Shown here: piece by piece, positions 25,336 to 33,861 of the stretch
Layout of the letters: each line of letters begins with the position of its first letter
Numbering within the stretch: position 1 is the first letter of the stretch
From: Alphaproteobacteria bacterium
GTDB taxonomy: Bacteria; Pseudomonadota; Alphaproteobacteria; JAGPBS01
NCBI GenBank assembly: GCA_018063245.1
Contig: JAGPBS010000008.1
Span: forward strand, 1 to 50,084
DNA length: 50,084 bases
Direction of reading: 5' to 3'
Notes under the pieces: model-generated
The model's input: the letters and a program-made list of their open reading frames with translations, nothing else
What the model was told of the DNA's origin: nothing
The model's database searches: none
Made by a program: the position numbers and the translations under genes

Positions 25336-26946
25336 ATGTCTCCAGACGAAGAAGACGAAACAATTAGCAACGATGACCAAGACATCTCTACTGATGAGGT
25401 GAGCTCTCCTGTTTCAACAGATGAAATGGGCAATGGGAATGTGATGCTAAAAATCTTCTCTGGTCCTCATAATGGCGGGGAATTTGACTTAGATGATGCT
25501 GAGTACACAATCGGCCAAGACGAAGATTGCGATATTGTTTTTTCAGACCAATCTCTGTCAGGCAAACATGCCAAATTAACCATCCATGATGGTGAATTCG
25601 TTATTTCTCCCCTGAATGGGTCGGTTTATCTATCTGGTGAACTTTTGGGTCCAGGCGACCATATCATTCCAAGCTATGAAATGGTCACAATGGGCGGGAC
25701 AAATTTTGCCTTTGGCTATTCAAAAGATCAGTGGCCTAAGCTCACGATTCCTCTAATCAACAAAATGCTAGATGATCATAATGATCTTCAAAATGATCAT
25801 CCTCAAACAGAGACACTTGCTGAAAACAGAGATGAGTCCAACAGGCCTGATGCTCCAATTGATGGCTCGCGCGAATCTATTTTTCAAACTGGACGCTGGA
25901 GAGAATCATACAGCAAGGTCAAAACACAATTTACAGAAAAACCTCTGATGGCCTTAGGCATCTCTTTGGTTAGTATCCTCTTTTTATCTGGCATCTTTTA
26001 TGCCATCTTCACAATGATGAGCCCTTCAAAACCATCAATCATTGATCTTGAAAAAACCTATATTCAACGCGCTAATAAAATCATTGAAGAACAAGGTCTC
26101 AAAGATCATGTCTTTGCAAGTGGGCCCTTTGATAATTACATTATTGTCAAAGGATATGTCACAACTCAGGCACAAAAAGATAATTTACTCGGAGCCTTCC
26201 AGGCCGAAGGAATTTCTGTTGATCCTCAATTATATGTTATCTCAGTGATTGAAGAATCTGCACGCGTTGTTTTATCAGCGTTAGGTTATGACCTCAAGGT
26301 TAAAATGATTGAAGATGGTGTCCTTAAAATTCAAGGTGTTGTTGACACTGAAGGCCCTTTGATGGATAAGCTTGTGAGTCTCAAAAATGACGTTGCAGGG
26401 ATCGAGCGTATTGATGATCAAATTATTGCAATGGATACGCTAGGCTCAACCCTCCATCAGATTGCGAATAAGTATAACCTGCTTGATCATCTCTCTTTTG
26501 CCATTTTAGGCAGACAAATTAATGTGACCGGTTCTATCCCCGAGGCTTTATCTGATCCTTACGATAAAATGATCACAGCGGTTAAAGCAATTCTATATGA
26601 TGAATTCCAAGTACTCGCGCAAGTCAAGATCACATCAAATCCAAATCAGCTAGATACTGCTGAGAAAAAAACATTCGAGCTTCTGAATCAAAACCTCTCT
26701 GGTGTTGTGTTAGGGAATGCCCCTTATCTTGTGTTCAATGATACAACGCATTATCCTCTCAAATCCAAACTGCCAGATGGTGCTGAAATCAAAGTCATTA
26801 ATCAGAATGAAATCATTTTCGTGAAAGATGATGAAGAGACCCCCTATCCTTATCGCAAAGTCGCACAATGGGTTCTTGAAAAAGCAGAAACCAAAACAAG
26901 AATACCAACAACCAAACCATCAACCTCGCAAAAGACAAAGCCATGA
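25336..26946 (+). CDS. sctD: Inner-membrane ring protein SctD
   Basis: SctD (YscD) forms the outer of the two inner-membrane rings. The 536-residue protein has an acidic N-terminal extension (1-34), an FHA domain (about 35-128; YTIGQDEDCDIVFSD, LSGKHAKLTI), a polar linker, one membrane helix (about 203-227) and a long periplasmic region with ring-building/BON-like modules (for example YIIVKGYVTTQAQKDNLLGA and LKIQGVVDTEG). YscD is about 419 residues; the extra length lies in the N-terminal extension, the linker and the C-terminal tail, which ends TKPSTSQKTKP. The last bases overlap the next start (ATGA), typical of coupled translation. Confidence 0.88.
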   Translation: MSPDEEDETISNDDQDISTDEVSSPVSTDEMGNGNVMLKIFSGPHNGGEFDLDDAEYTIGQDEDCDIVFSDQSLSGKHAKLTIHDGEFVISPLNGSVYLSGELLGPGDHIIPSYEMVTMGGTNFAFGYSKDQWPKLTIPLINKMLDDHNDLQNDHPQTETLAENRDESNRPDAPIDGSRESIFQTGRWRESYSKVKTQFTEKPLMALGISLVSILFLSGIFYAIFTMMSPSKPSIIDLEKTYIQRANKIIEEQGLKDHVFASGPFDNYIIVKGYVTTQAQKDNLLGAFQAEGISVDPQLYVISVIEESARVVLSALGYDLKVKMIEDGVLKIQGVVDTEGPLMDKLVSLKNDVAGIERIDDQIIAMDTLGSTLHQIANKYNLLDHLSFAILGRQINVTGSIPEALSDPYDKMITAVKAILYDEFQVLAQVKITSNPNQLDTAEKKTFELLNQNLSGVVLGNAPYLVFNDTTHYPLKSKLPDGAEIKVINQNEIIFVKDDEETPYPYRKVAQWVLEKAETKTRIPTTKPSTSQKTKP

Positions 26947-27188
26947 ATACACAACCTTTTTCTCTACATTCAGTTCGATTAACGCCTCTTGCAAAGAAAC
27001 TTTCTGGTCCAACTGGCAACCAAGAAAATCGGGCTCTCATGGATGATCTTTATCTGTGGAAAGGCAAAACCCAAGCTCACTTACAGGGAAAGCTTTCATC
27101 AAAAGAATATGCAAAATATGCACGCTTTCTTGATGCAATTGATGCATCAATTCAATTTTTAATCGCATCAAACGAACAAAAAATATAA
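26943..27188 (+). CDS. sctE: SctE-like needle co-chaperone (YscE family)
   Basis: The 81-residue helical protein overlaps sctD by four bases. Its second half, HLQGKLSSKEYAKYARFLDAIDASIQFLIA, fits the YscE helix-turn-helix (GGDAKQYQVWQRESKALESAIAII). YscE and YscG keep the needle subunit YscF unpolymerised in the cytosol. The order sctD-sctE-(needle) is that of yscD-yscE-yscF. No YscG homologue follows here. The protein is short and divergent, so the call leans on synteny. Confidence 0.62.
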   Translation: MNTQPFSLHSVRLTPLAKKLSGPTGNQENRALMDDLYLWKGKTQAHLQGKLSSKEYAKYARFLDAIDASIQFLIASNEQKI

Positions 27189-27203
27189 GAATGGAGACAA
27201 AAA

Positions 27204-27494
27204 ATGGCCAATGACGTACTAAGTATCATGACAATCGCTGAGGCCTTTATTGGTGCAGTGAATCGAAGCAATAAAGAAATCCTGGAACTCATATCCGCTT
27301 CAACTGTTGTTACAGGAACAACGGTTATATCTGGGGTAACAACAACACTCTTTCAGTTCGATTTAACAAACCAAGCGAATTTGCAAATCTTTCAAGCAAA
27401 AATATCAGCCAACAATATCATCAACCAGACCTCAACAAACACAATTGCGTCTTTTGGACAAGCAACCCAAGCTGTTGCGGCAAATATTCAATAG
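27204..27494 (+). CDS. Candidate needle (SctF) or inner-rod subunit
   Basis: The 96-residue protein lacks Cys, Trp and Pro, is rich in Thr, Asn, Gln and Ala, and has an amphipathic C-terminal helix. It sits where yscF would be. The C-terminal segment FQAKISANNIINQTSTNTI can be aligned with the YscF region LQHKINKWSVIYNINST, sharing the Q-x-K-I and S/T pattern but not the conserved Trp. A Val/Thr-rich stretch (about 33-47, VVTGTTVISGVTTT) is unlike typical needle proteins, and an SctI-type rod protein is the main alternative. GGAGA precedes the ATG. It is the last gene of the secretion locus. Confidence 0.5.
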   Translation: MANDVLSIMTIAEAFIGAVNRSNKEILELISASTVVTGTTVISGVTTTLFQFDLTNQANLQIFQAKISANNIINQTSTNTIASFGQATQAVAANIQ

Positions 27495-27610
27495 TCATTC
27501 TGACTGATTTCAAGGCACAGACGCTGATATTGAATACCTGGTATTTATGCATAAAGATGTGATATAGTCTCGTATCCCCTTTAACGACTTATGGGCAAAA
27601 CTGTACACCT

Positions 27611-28549
27611 ATGAAAAAGCTCTATTCATTTTTAAAATTCATTCAACACGCCATTGAGCTCGTTCTTTTTGTTGTCATCTATTTTTTCTTTAAGCTCTTG
27701 CCTTTTGATACAGCATCCGCATTGGGCGGCTTTCTCTTTAAAACCATTGCACCCCATTTAAAAATGAACAAGCGTGTTCGCCAGCACTTAAAAATTGCCT
27801 TTCCGGAAAAAGACGCAGCCTGGCGCACGGAAACACTTATTGCTTTCTGGGAACAGCTTGGTCGAAATTTTGGCGAATTTCCACATCTTCCATCGTTAAA
27901 AGATCCTAAGAAATTTAGAGAGCGCGTTGAATTCAAAGGTGTGGACATTCTCAAAGAAAAATTAAATGAAGACAGGCCAATCATCTGTTTTTCAGGTCAC
28001 ATGGCAAACTGGGAAGTACCAACCTATCTCTCCTATTGTTTCGGTTTTAAAACATCTGTGATTTACAAGGAACTTGAAAATAAGTATCTTGATGTCTTTC
28101 TTAAATGGGGTCGCTCTCACGGTGATTATATCACCCTTCTTCCCAAAGGAAATCTCTCTTCTAAGGGTATCATTACTGCCATGCAAGAGAAGCGCATCTT
28201 GATGCTATTGGTCGATCAAAATGCCAAAAAAGGTATTGAGACAACATTTTTTGATCAAATTGTCATGTCTCCTGTTGCACCTGCGAAATTCTCACTCAAA
28301 TACGATGCCAATCTTTTTATTGCAAGACTGATTCGCAAAAAAGGAGCCTATTTCTGCCTTGAATTTAAACCCTTGATTGTCGATTTAAGCCAGTGTAAGA
28401 GTCATCTCGAAAAAGAACGTCACATCACCAATCTCATCAACCGTCAATTTGAAGAATGGATTCGCGAAAACCCAGCTCAATGGCTATGGACCTATCGAAG
28501 ATGGGGAAGCTACTTACTTGAATCTGTTCAAGATGATCTCACAGATTAA
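27611..28549 (+). CDS. Lipid A acyltransferase, LpxL/HtrB family
   Basis: The 312-residue protein has an N-terminal membrane segment (about 12-30) and the HX4(D/E) acyltransferase motif in SGHMANWEV (His130, Glu135). The C-terminal PAQWLWTYRRW is the family hallmark. LpxL/LpxM enzymes add secondary acyl chains to Kdo-lipid IVA at the inner membrane. Which chain is added cannot be told from motifs. It is complete and on the same strand as the secretion genes, but 116 bp beyond them and functionally tied to kdsB and hldE. Confidence 0.9.
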   Translation: MKKLYSFLKFIQHAIELVLFVVIYFFFKLLPFDTASALGGFLFKTIAPHLKMNKRVRQHLKIAFPEKDAAWRTETLIAFWEQLGRNFGEFPHLPSLKDPKKFRERVEFKGVDILKEKLNEDRPIICFSGHMANWEVPTYLSYCFGFKTSVIYKELENKYLDVFLKWGRSHGDYITLLPKGNLSSKGIITAMQEKRILMLLVDQNAKKGIETTFFDQIVMSPVAPAKFSLKYDANLFIARLIRKKGAYFCLEFKPLIVDLSQCKSHLEKERHITNLINRQFEEWIRENPAQWLWTYRRWGSYLLESVQDDLTD

Positions 28550-28650
28550 ATATGATCATGAATAAGATTTTTTTTAAGGCTATGCTTTAATTTTCACGTG
28601 ATATCTGTGATTTTTGTGCTACAATGATCTTATAAGGGGGAAGTACGTCG

Positions 28651-29169
28651 ATGAAAGATAATATTGATAAACCAACGATCCGTTATGATTTACTTGTTGA
28701 AAATGCGCTTCGCATGGTCGTTCGTGATGCATTAAAAGATGTTGAAAAAAATGGTCTTTCTGGAGAGCATCATTTCTATGTTACTTTTAACACGCAGAAC
28801 CCCAAAATTGTGATCCCTGACTATCTCAGAGAGGGATACGACACAGAGATGACAATTGTCCTTCAATATGAATTTTATGACCTGAAGATTTATCCCGATA
28901 AATTCTCAGTCACGCTCAGCTTTGATGATGTCTTAGAGCGTCTAGAAATTCCATTTGCTGCCATCACCAGCTTCGCTGATCCGTCTGTTAACTTCGCGCT
29001 CCAATTCAATCCTATAGGAGAAGCTGAAGGTGAAGATGACGAATTTGATGAATTCGATCATATTGCAACAGACATTCTTGATGAAACCGGAAAACAAAAA
29101 CCGGTCAAACAAGACGATAATAATGTTGTTGCGCTTGATGCCTTCCGCAAAAAACAACAGAAAAAATAG
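28651..29169 (+). CDS. sspB: SspB-type ClpXP adaptor (alphaproteobacterial form)
   Basis: The 172-residue protein matches alphaproteobacterial SspB: IRYDLLVENALRMVVRDAL at the N-terminus, HFYVTFNTQNPKIVIPDYLRE and the MTIVLQYEFYDLKI strand, then IPFAAITSFADPSVNFALQF. An acidic, flexible linker follows and a C-terminal KK-containing tail (VVALDAFRKKQQKK) that would dock on ClpX. SspB delivers tmRNA-tagged proteins to ClpXP, so its natural client tag is encoded at 4560-4625 of this same window. AAGGGGAAG precedes the ATG. Confidence 0.93.
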   Translation: MKDNIDKPTIRYDLLVENALRMVVRDALKDVEKNGLSGEHHFYVTFNTQNPKIVIPDYLREGYDTEMTIVLQYEFYDLKIYPDKFSVTLSFDDVLERLEIPFAAITSFADPSVNFALQFNPIGEAEGEDDEFDEFDHIATDILDETGKQKPVKQDDNNVVALDAFRKKQQKK

Positions 29170-29195
29170 GTTCATCCCCAACAAAACAGAGCCCA

Positions 29196-30062
29196 ATGCA
29201 TCTTAAAAGCCCTGCAAAAATAAACCTTTACCTCCATCTTTTTGGCAAAAGAATGGATGGGTACCATGCGCTTGAGACTTTTTTCTGCCCTATCAACTTT
29301 TATGACGAGATTCGATTAGAACAACAGGATCTCAGGGAAGAATCTCAGCTTCTGCTTGCAGATAAGGTCAATCCTGAACCTGACTTTATCGAAAACAATA
29401 TCATCTTAAAAACCATCAGGGCCTTTGATAGAGCTTTTGGCACAAAATCATCATTCAAGATATCCCTCAAAAAAAATATTCCCATCCAAGCAGGCCTTGG
29501 TGGCGGTTCATCGAATGCAGCCAGCATGCTTCTTTTTCTTGCAGAGCATCATCAAAAATCAGACCAGAAAGAAAAACTCATAGAGATTGGAGCCTCGCTC
29601 GGCGCAGATGTCCCAGGCTTTTTGTTTAATGGTCCATCGATTGCCCGCGGACTTGGAGAAAAACTCGAAAAAGCCCCAACCCTGCCCGATTACACAATTC
29701 TACTCGTCAATCCCAGAATCCCCATCTCAACGCCCCATCTTTTCAGACAATTATCGTATCCTTTAATTGACAAAAACACGCCCTCACTTTCATTACCAAC
29801 AGTCAATTTTGATATTATTTGCCATGAACTTAAAAATGACTTAGAGCTCAAAGCTATTGAAATCTGCCCACCTCTCTCTGACCTTTTAGACTCTATCAGA
29901 AAACAACAAGGATGTTTTCTCGCTCGACTATCTGGTAGCGGGGCTACTTGTTATGGCCTCTTTCACACAGATAAAGAAGCACAAAAGGCTGAAAAAGCAA
30001 TCAATGAGCAACACCCTACTTACTGGACGAGGCAGGCAAAAGCCCTTGGCGAAAAAAAATGA
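29196..30062 (+). CDS. ispE: 4-diphosphocytidyl-2-C-methyl-D-erythritol kinase
   Basis: IspE phosphorylates CDP-methylerythritol in the MEP isoprenoid pathway. The 288-residue GHMP kinase shows SPAKINLYLHLFGKRMDGYH at the start, the ATP loop GLGGGSSNAA (101-110 region) and the third GHMP motif (LSGSGATCYGLF). It is complete. It lies 26 bp after sspB and just before tRNA-Gln. Confidence 0.96.
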   Translation: MHLKSPAKINLYLHLFGKRMDGYHALETFFCPINFYDEIRLEQQDLREESQLLLADKVNPEPDFIENNIILKTIRAFDRAFGTKSSFKISLKKNIPIQAGLGGGSSNAASMLLFLAEHHQKSDQKEKLIEIGASLGADVPGFLFNGPSIARGLGEKLEKAPTLPDYTILLVNPRIPISTPHLFRQLSYPLIDKNTPSLSLPTVNFDIICHELKNDLELKAIEICPPLSDLLDSIRKQQGCFLARLSGSGATCYGLFHTDKEAQKAEKAINEQHPTYWTRQAKALGEKK

Positions 30063-30082
30063 TCTTTTTCGAAAAGAAAGAC

Positions 30083-30111
30083 TTGCGCTTTTCTCTATTT
30101 CCCATTATGTT
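30083..30111 (+). promoter_or_regulatory. Probable promoter of tRNA-Gln
   Basis: TTGCGC at 30083 and TATGTT at 30106 are 17 bp apart; transcription would start about 6 nt before the tRNA. Confidence 0.45.
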
Positions 30112-30123
30112 ATTTGTTATCGT

Positions 30124-30198
<75 letters not shown>

Positions 30199-30212
30199 TT
30201 AAAGTTGAAAAC

Positions 30213-31184
30213 ATGCCTCGCATCTCATATATCATCACCATCTATAATAAGTCACAATTTATTCCCCATCTTATCCATGGGCTTAAATCTCAAATTGGCA
30301 CTTTTGAGAAAGAGTTTATCTTTGTCGATGATGGCTCAACAGATAATAGCCTTGATCTTTTGCATCAGCTCACAAAAAAATGGGCAAATACCACAATTAT
30401 GACACAAGAAAATCAAGGCCCTGCAATTGCCTTGAATGCTGGACTAGAACGTGCAACTGGTGATTATATCAAAATGATGGATGGCGATGATCTATTGGCA
30501 CCTCACGCAACATTAGCCTTGTTAAATGCCCTGATCAAACACAAAGCAGATTTCATTTACACAACACATGAAACTCAAGATCAGTACGATATTGATGCGG
30601 CACCCGCACAAGAACCTGTCGATGACACTATCAATGAGCTTACCATCGAGATCATGGATCATCAAAAGCTCTTGAAAAGTGCCTTTACCAGAGCGCAAAG
30701 CGTTCCAACAAGTTGGTTTGGAACGGCCGAGCTCTTCAAAAAAACAAAAGGGTCTGATCCACTTGTTTTTGTTCAAGATTATTCATTAGAATTGCGCTTA
30801 TTTTACTATAGTCAAAAAACCCTTCGCACGAAAGCAAAGCTATTCTCAACACCAAACACGCCTTTAGGCCGACTCTCCCAAGATGAAGCTCAAACACTTC
30901 ATGATGTAAATCTGGCTCTGATTCGCTTTATCAGTAACAACGCAGCTATTCCGACATCTCTACAACAATACGGAATTATGCGTGTTTTGAGCAGAGCGCG
31001 CAATTGGGGAAAACGATATGGCTCATTCAGCGAAAAATGCAAACTCACACTCACTTACCTCAAATGCAAAGCTGGTTACTTTCCATCACTCGAAATGCTG
31101 CCTGTTATTGGGTGTCGCATTTTCCACCATAGTCATCCTATTCGGACATTGACTTCTCTGGGGAATCCTTATTCGCCTTCTTGA
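30213..31184 (+). CDS. Family 2 glycosyltransferase
   Basis: The GT-A fold begins RISYIITIYNKSQFIP, continues FIFVDDGSTDNS and QGPAIALNAGLERATGDYIKMMDGDD, the nucleotide-sugar and metal (DGDD) motifs of GT2 enzymes. The chosen ATG at 30213 is the one directly before this core; an upstream in-frame start would lie inside tRNA-Gln and is rejected. The product is 323 residues. It probably builds a surface glycan; acceptor and sugar are unknown. Its 3' end overlaps the convergent thioredoxin-like gene by 47 bp. Confidence 0.88.
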   Translation: MPRISYIITIYNKSQFIPHLIHGLKSQIGTFEKEFIFVDDGSTDNSLDLLHQLTKKWANTTIMTQENQGPAIALNAGLERATGDYIKMMDGDDLLAPHATLALLNALIKHKADFIYTTHETQDQYDIDAAPAQEPVDDTINELTIEIMDHQKLLKSAFTRAQSVPTSWFGTAELFKKTKGSDPLVFVQDYSLELRLFYYSQKTLRTKAKLFSTPNTPLGRLSQDEAQTLHDVNLALIRFISNNAAIPTSLQQYGIMRVLSRARNWGKRYGSFSEKCKLTLTYLKCKAGYFPSLEMLPVIGCRIFHHSHPIRTLTSLGNPYSPS

Positions 31185-31788
31185 TTTGCTCGCGCACAAA
31201 AGTGGTCAGACGTCGACTGTTCGCATAAACTTTGCCGTCAAAACGCGCAACCTCTCTTCCATCTCTATCAATAAAAATAGCCATGGGCAACGATTTCACA
31301 ATACCTAAATCAACGAGCGATCTGCCAAATTGATCCTGATAAATGCTTAGATGATCAATGTTATGGCTCTCATAGAGATGCCTTAAACGCTTCATTTCAA
31401 ATTGATCAAGAGAAACGGGAACCACTTCAAACTTTCTCATGCCTATCTTTTGCTGCAAATGATTCAGCGTCACTAGGTCTTTTTGATAGTTCTTACACCA
31501 ACCTGCCCATAAATAAAGCAGCACAACCTTTCCGCGAAAATCGCTCAGATAAAACTCTTTACGATCTTCATTTAAGAATGAAATATTGATGACATTTTTA
31601 ACGCCTTCAGAAGGAATAATATCTGTTTTTTGCACAGGACCTGATGTCATGAATGCGCTGACCATGTCATCATCGATAATGATCCAACCCACAAACGAAA
31701 ATACAATTGTGAACAACACAAAGGTTACCAACAAGGTTGGTGGCATTTTCTTAAAAAAATTGGGCTTAAAAGTATTTTTCCAGTTCAT
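31138..31788 (-). CDS. Membrane-anchored thioredoxin-like (TlpA/ResA type) protein with degenerate active site
   Basis: The 216-residue protein has a membrane anchor (about 17-38) and an AhpC/TSA-Redoxin domain with FRGKVVLLYLWAGWCKN. The usual WCxxC active site reads W-C-K-N-Y (Cys98, Tyr101), so the resolving cysteine is missing. The cis-Pro loop LPMAIFIDRDG is intact. TlpA-family proteins reduce periplasmic disulfides, for example in cytochrome c or oxidase assembly. A single-Cys version could work as a chaperone, a monothiol reductant or a binding protein. The C-terminus overlaps the end of the glycosyltransferase gene. Confidence 0.85.
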   Translation of the reverse strand: MNWKNTFKPNFFKKMPPTLLVTFVLFTIVFSFVGWIIIDDDMVSAFMTSGPVQKTDIIPSEGVKNVINISFLNEDRKEFYLSDFRGKVVLLYLWAGWCKNYQKDLVTLNHLQQKIGMRKFEVVPVSLDQFEMKRLRHLYESHNIDHLSIYQDQFGRSLVDLGIVKSLPMAIFIDRDGREVARFDGKVYANSRRLTTFVREQIKKANKDSPEKSMSE

Positions 31789-31930
31789 CTTTCTTCTTAA
31801 CCAGTTCCAGCTGTTTTATCGAAATTCTATAACTCTTCTTCATAAATACAAAATCTCAACCAAAAAATCCATCAAAAAATAACTGAGACTGCTGCGAAAG
31901 TCCAATGAAACCAAAATTACGACTTTCTTC

Positions 31931-32045
31931 CGTCATTCAGAATCGCCAAAAGGCGACGTGGAATCTCATGTAATCAAAAACTTAGCACAATTTTTATTGA
32001 GAAGCTGCAGAGACTCCACGGGCCCTTCAGGCCCTCTGAGTGACG
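31931..32045. repeat. Foldback repeat element, copy B
   Basis: It shares with 15182-15303 the outer ends CGTCATTCAGA and TCTGAGTGACG and the inner CGTGGAATCTCA and GCAGAGACTCCACGGGC blocks. Its arm hairpins are TCGCC-AAAA-GGCGA and GGGCC-CTTCA-GGCCC, differing in sequence from copy A but still fully paired. Confidence 0.8.
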
Positions 32046-32109
32046 CGGATTAGATTTACACGGCAGCCTCATAACCATAATCTTTCTTTTCAAAGAAAAA
32101 AAACTAGCC

Positions 32110-32115
32110 TATACT
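32110..32115 (+). promoter_or_regulatory. -10 box for the LptM-like gene
   Basis: TATACT 28 bp before the TTG start; the -35 region is poor, so this is tentative. Confidence 0.3.
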
Positions 32116-32142
32116 ACTCAAATAAATAATAGGAGCCATATC

Positions 32143-32313
32143 TTGATAAATCTCATACGCACATTTTCTTTTATTCTTTGCGCTCTGATGCTTAGTCTTT
32201 TTGTAATCGGATGCGGCAAAAAACCATCATCCCTTGATCCACCAGAGGGCACGCATGATCCTGAATACCCAAGACAATATCCAGCACCTCTACCTCCTGA
32301 AGGCAAGCAGTAA
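32143..32313 (+). CDS. lptM: Small LptM/YifL-like lipoprotein
   Basis: Starting at TTG (after AGGAGCC) the 56-residue product has a basic start, a hydrophobic stretch and lipobox VIGC at Cys24. A short Pro-rich tail follows (SLDPPEGTHDPEYPRQYPAP), the hallmark pattern of alphaproteobacterial LptM-like lipoproteins, with YPRxYP. LptM assists maturation of the LptD/E LPS translocon in Escherichia coli; here the role is inferred from similarity. In many alphaproteobacteria the gene precedes lysA, but here it converges with hldE. It is below the length usually called by gene finders and has a non-ATG start. Confidence 0.78.
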   Translation: MINLIRTFSFILCALMLSLFVIGCGKKPSSLDPPEGTHDPEYPRQYPAPLPPEGKQ

Positions 32314-32316
32314 TCG

Positions 32317-33777
32317 TTATTGATTACTTGCAATTTTATAAACCATCGATGTGGTTGAATGCCCGACTTGTAATGGCACCAGAGCAACTCTGCCACCATA
32401 TTGCTGAACCAAATCAGCACCGACGACTTCATCTATTGTGTAATCGGCTCCCTTGACCAACACGTCAGGCCTCATCGCCTCAATCAATGTTATCGGTGTG
32501 TCCTCATCAAAAAAAACGATCATATCAACATCAGCCAGAGACGAGAGCACAAGAGCTCTTGCTGTTTCATTTTGAATCGGACGCAGGGCCCCTTTGAGAC
32601 GTTTAATTGAAGCATCTGTATTCAGGGCTAAAATAAGACGATCACACTCTTTGCGTGACTGTCTGATCAAATGAACATGTCCAGGATGCAAAAGATCAAA
32701 ACAGCCGTTCGTGAACCCAATCTTATAACCTTTTTGACGCCAAGCCTTAAGTCGATCAAGAGCCGGCCCCAATTCATGAATCTTAAGGGCATGAGAAAAG
32801 GCCTCTTGGTTTTGTAGTGCAGCGCGCAGTTCTTCAAGAGATATTGTCGCTGTACCGACTTTTTCAACAACAAGTCCACCCGCAATATTAGCCAAGAGAG
32901 CGGCATCTGAAAGCTCCATTCCAACGCTCATACAAGCTGCAAGTGTTGATACAACAGTATCACCAGCACCCGACACATCAAAAATTTCGCGCGCCTTTGT
33001 TGGAATATGGATCGGGACTACTTCTTCTGAAACAAGCGTCATCCCTTTTTCACTCCGCGTTACAAGAACATTCCCAATACCATATGTCTTTTGAATAAAT
33101 CGCGCTGCCTCAACAATCTCATCATCTTCACGCACAGCACGACCAAATGCTGCAGAGGTTTCCGAAAGATTGGGCGTAATTAAAGTTGCACCGCGATATT
33201 TCTCATAGTCAGCCCCTTTTGGGTCAACCAAAACACCAACACCATTTGCACGCGCAAGCTTAATAATTTTTTGACAAAGATATGGTGTCAACACACCTTT
33301 TGCATAGTCAGATAAAATAATCAAATCAATCGATTTGATATTCTGTGTTGCATAAGCAATGAGCCTGTCTGCGACTTCTGGCAAAATATCGTGAGAGTCT
33401 TCTTCGTCAACACGAAGCAGATGCTGTGTTCCCGCAATAAATCTTTTCTTGAGCGTTGAACGTCTTTTTTCATCCATCCACAAAAGAGACAGATCGCCTA
33501 TCTTTCCATCAGAGAGCTCTGTAATCTTGTGACCGATCTGATCTTTTCCTAGAACACTCATGAAATGAGCCTGCACTCCAAGAGAGACAAGATTATTGAT
33601 CACGTTACCAGCACCACCAATCATTTCATCAAAATGATCAAATTTCATAATAGGGATTGGCGCTTCTGGAGAGATACGCTCAACTTTTCCATAAATGAAT
33701 CGATCGAGCATCGCATCGCCTATACACAGCACATGCGTTCCAGAAAACTGATCTAAAAGATTTAATACTTGTTGCAT
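32317..33777 (-). CDS. hldE: Bifunctional heptose-7-phosphate kinase / heptose-1-phosphate adenylyltransferase
   Basis: HldE supplies ADP-heptose for the LPS core. The N-terminal PfkB-type kinase domain shows VLCIGDAMLDRFIYG, GGAGNVINNLVSLG and DVSGAGDTVVSTLAACMS. The C-terminal nucleotidyltransferase shows FTNGCFDLLHPGHVHLI. At about 486 residues both domains are full length. The ATG at 33777 is preferred since the enzyme core begins soon after; an upstream ATG at 33822 would add 15 residues, and neither has a strong ribosome binding site. Only four bases separate it from the convergent lipoprotein stop. Confidence 0.95.
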   Translation of the reverse strand: MQQVLNLLDQFSGTHVLCIGDAMLDRFIYGKVERISPEAPIPIMKFDHFDEMIGGAGNVINNLVSLGVQAHFMSVLGKDQIGHKITELSDGKIGDLSLLWMDEKRRSTLKKRFIAGTQHLLRVDEEDSHDILPEVADRLIAYATQNIKSIDLIILSDYAKGVLTPYLCQKIIKLARANGVGVLVDPKGADYEKYRGATLITPNLSETSAAFGRAVREDDEIVEAARFIQKTYGIGNVLVTRSEKGMTLVSEEVVPIHIPTKAREIFDVSGAGDTVVSTLAACMSVGMELSDAALLANIAGGLVVEKVGTATISLEELRAALQNQEAFSHALKIHELGPALDRLKAWRQKGYKIGFTNGCFDLLHPGHVHLIRQSRKECDRLILALNTDASIKRLKGALRPIQNETARALVLSSLADVDMIVFFDEDTPITLIEAMRPDVLVKGADYTIDEVVGADLVQQYGGRVALVPLQVGHSTTSMVYKIASNQ

Positions 33778-33861
33778 ATTGTCCAAGAAAGTTGTCAAAT
33801 TTATTTTTAAACAATACTGCATTCAACGCGAAAAGAAAAGTAAAATCAACGGTACCCTCAC

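Larger units (their letters stand above)
31789..32142. repeat. Gene-free region with foldback repeat
   Basis: No gene is seen before 32143. The foldback element at 31931-32045 occupies the centre; the flanks are AT-rich. A TATACT at 32110 probably serves the small lipoprotein gene downstream. Confidence 0.55.
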
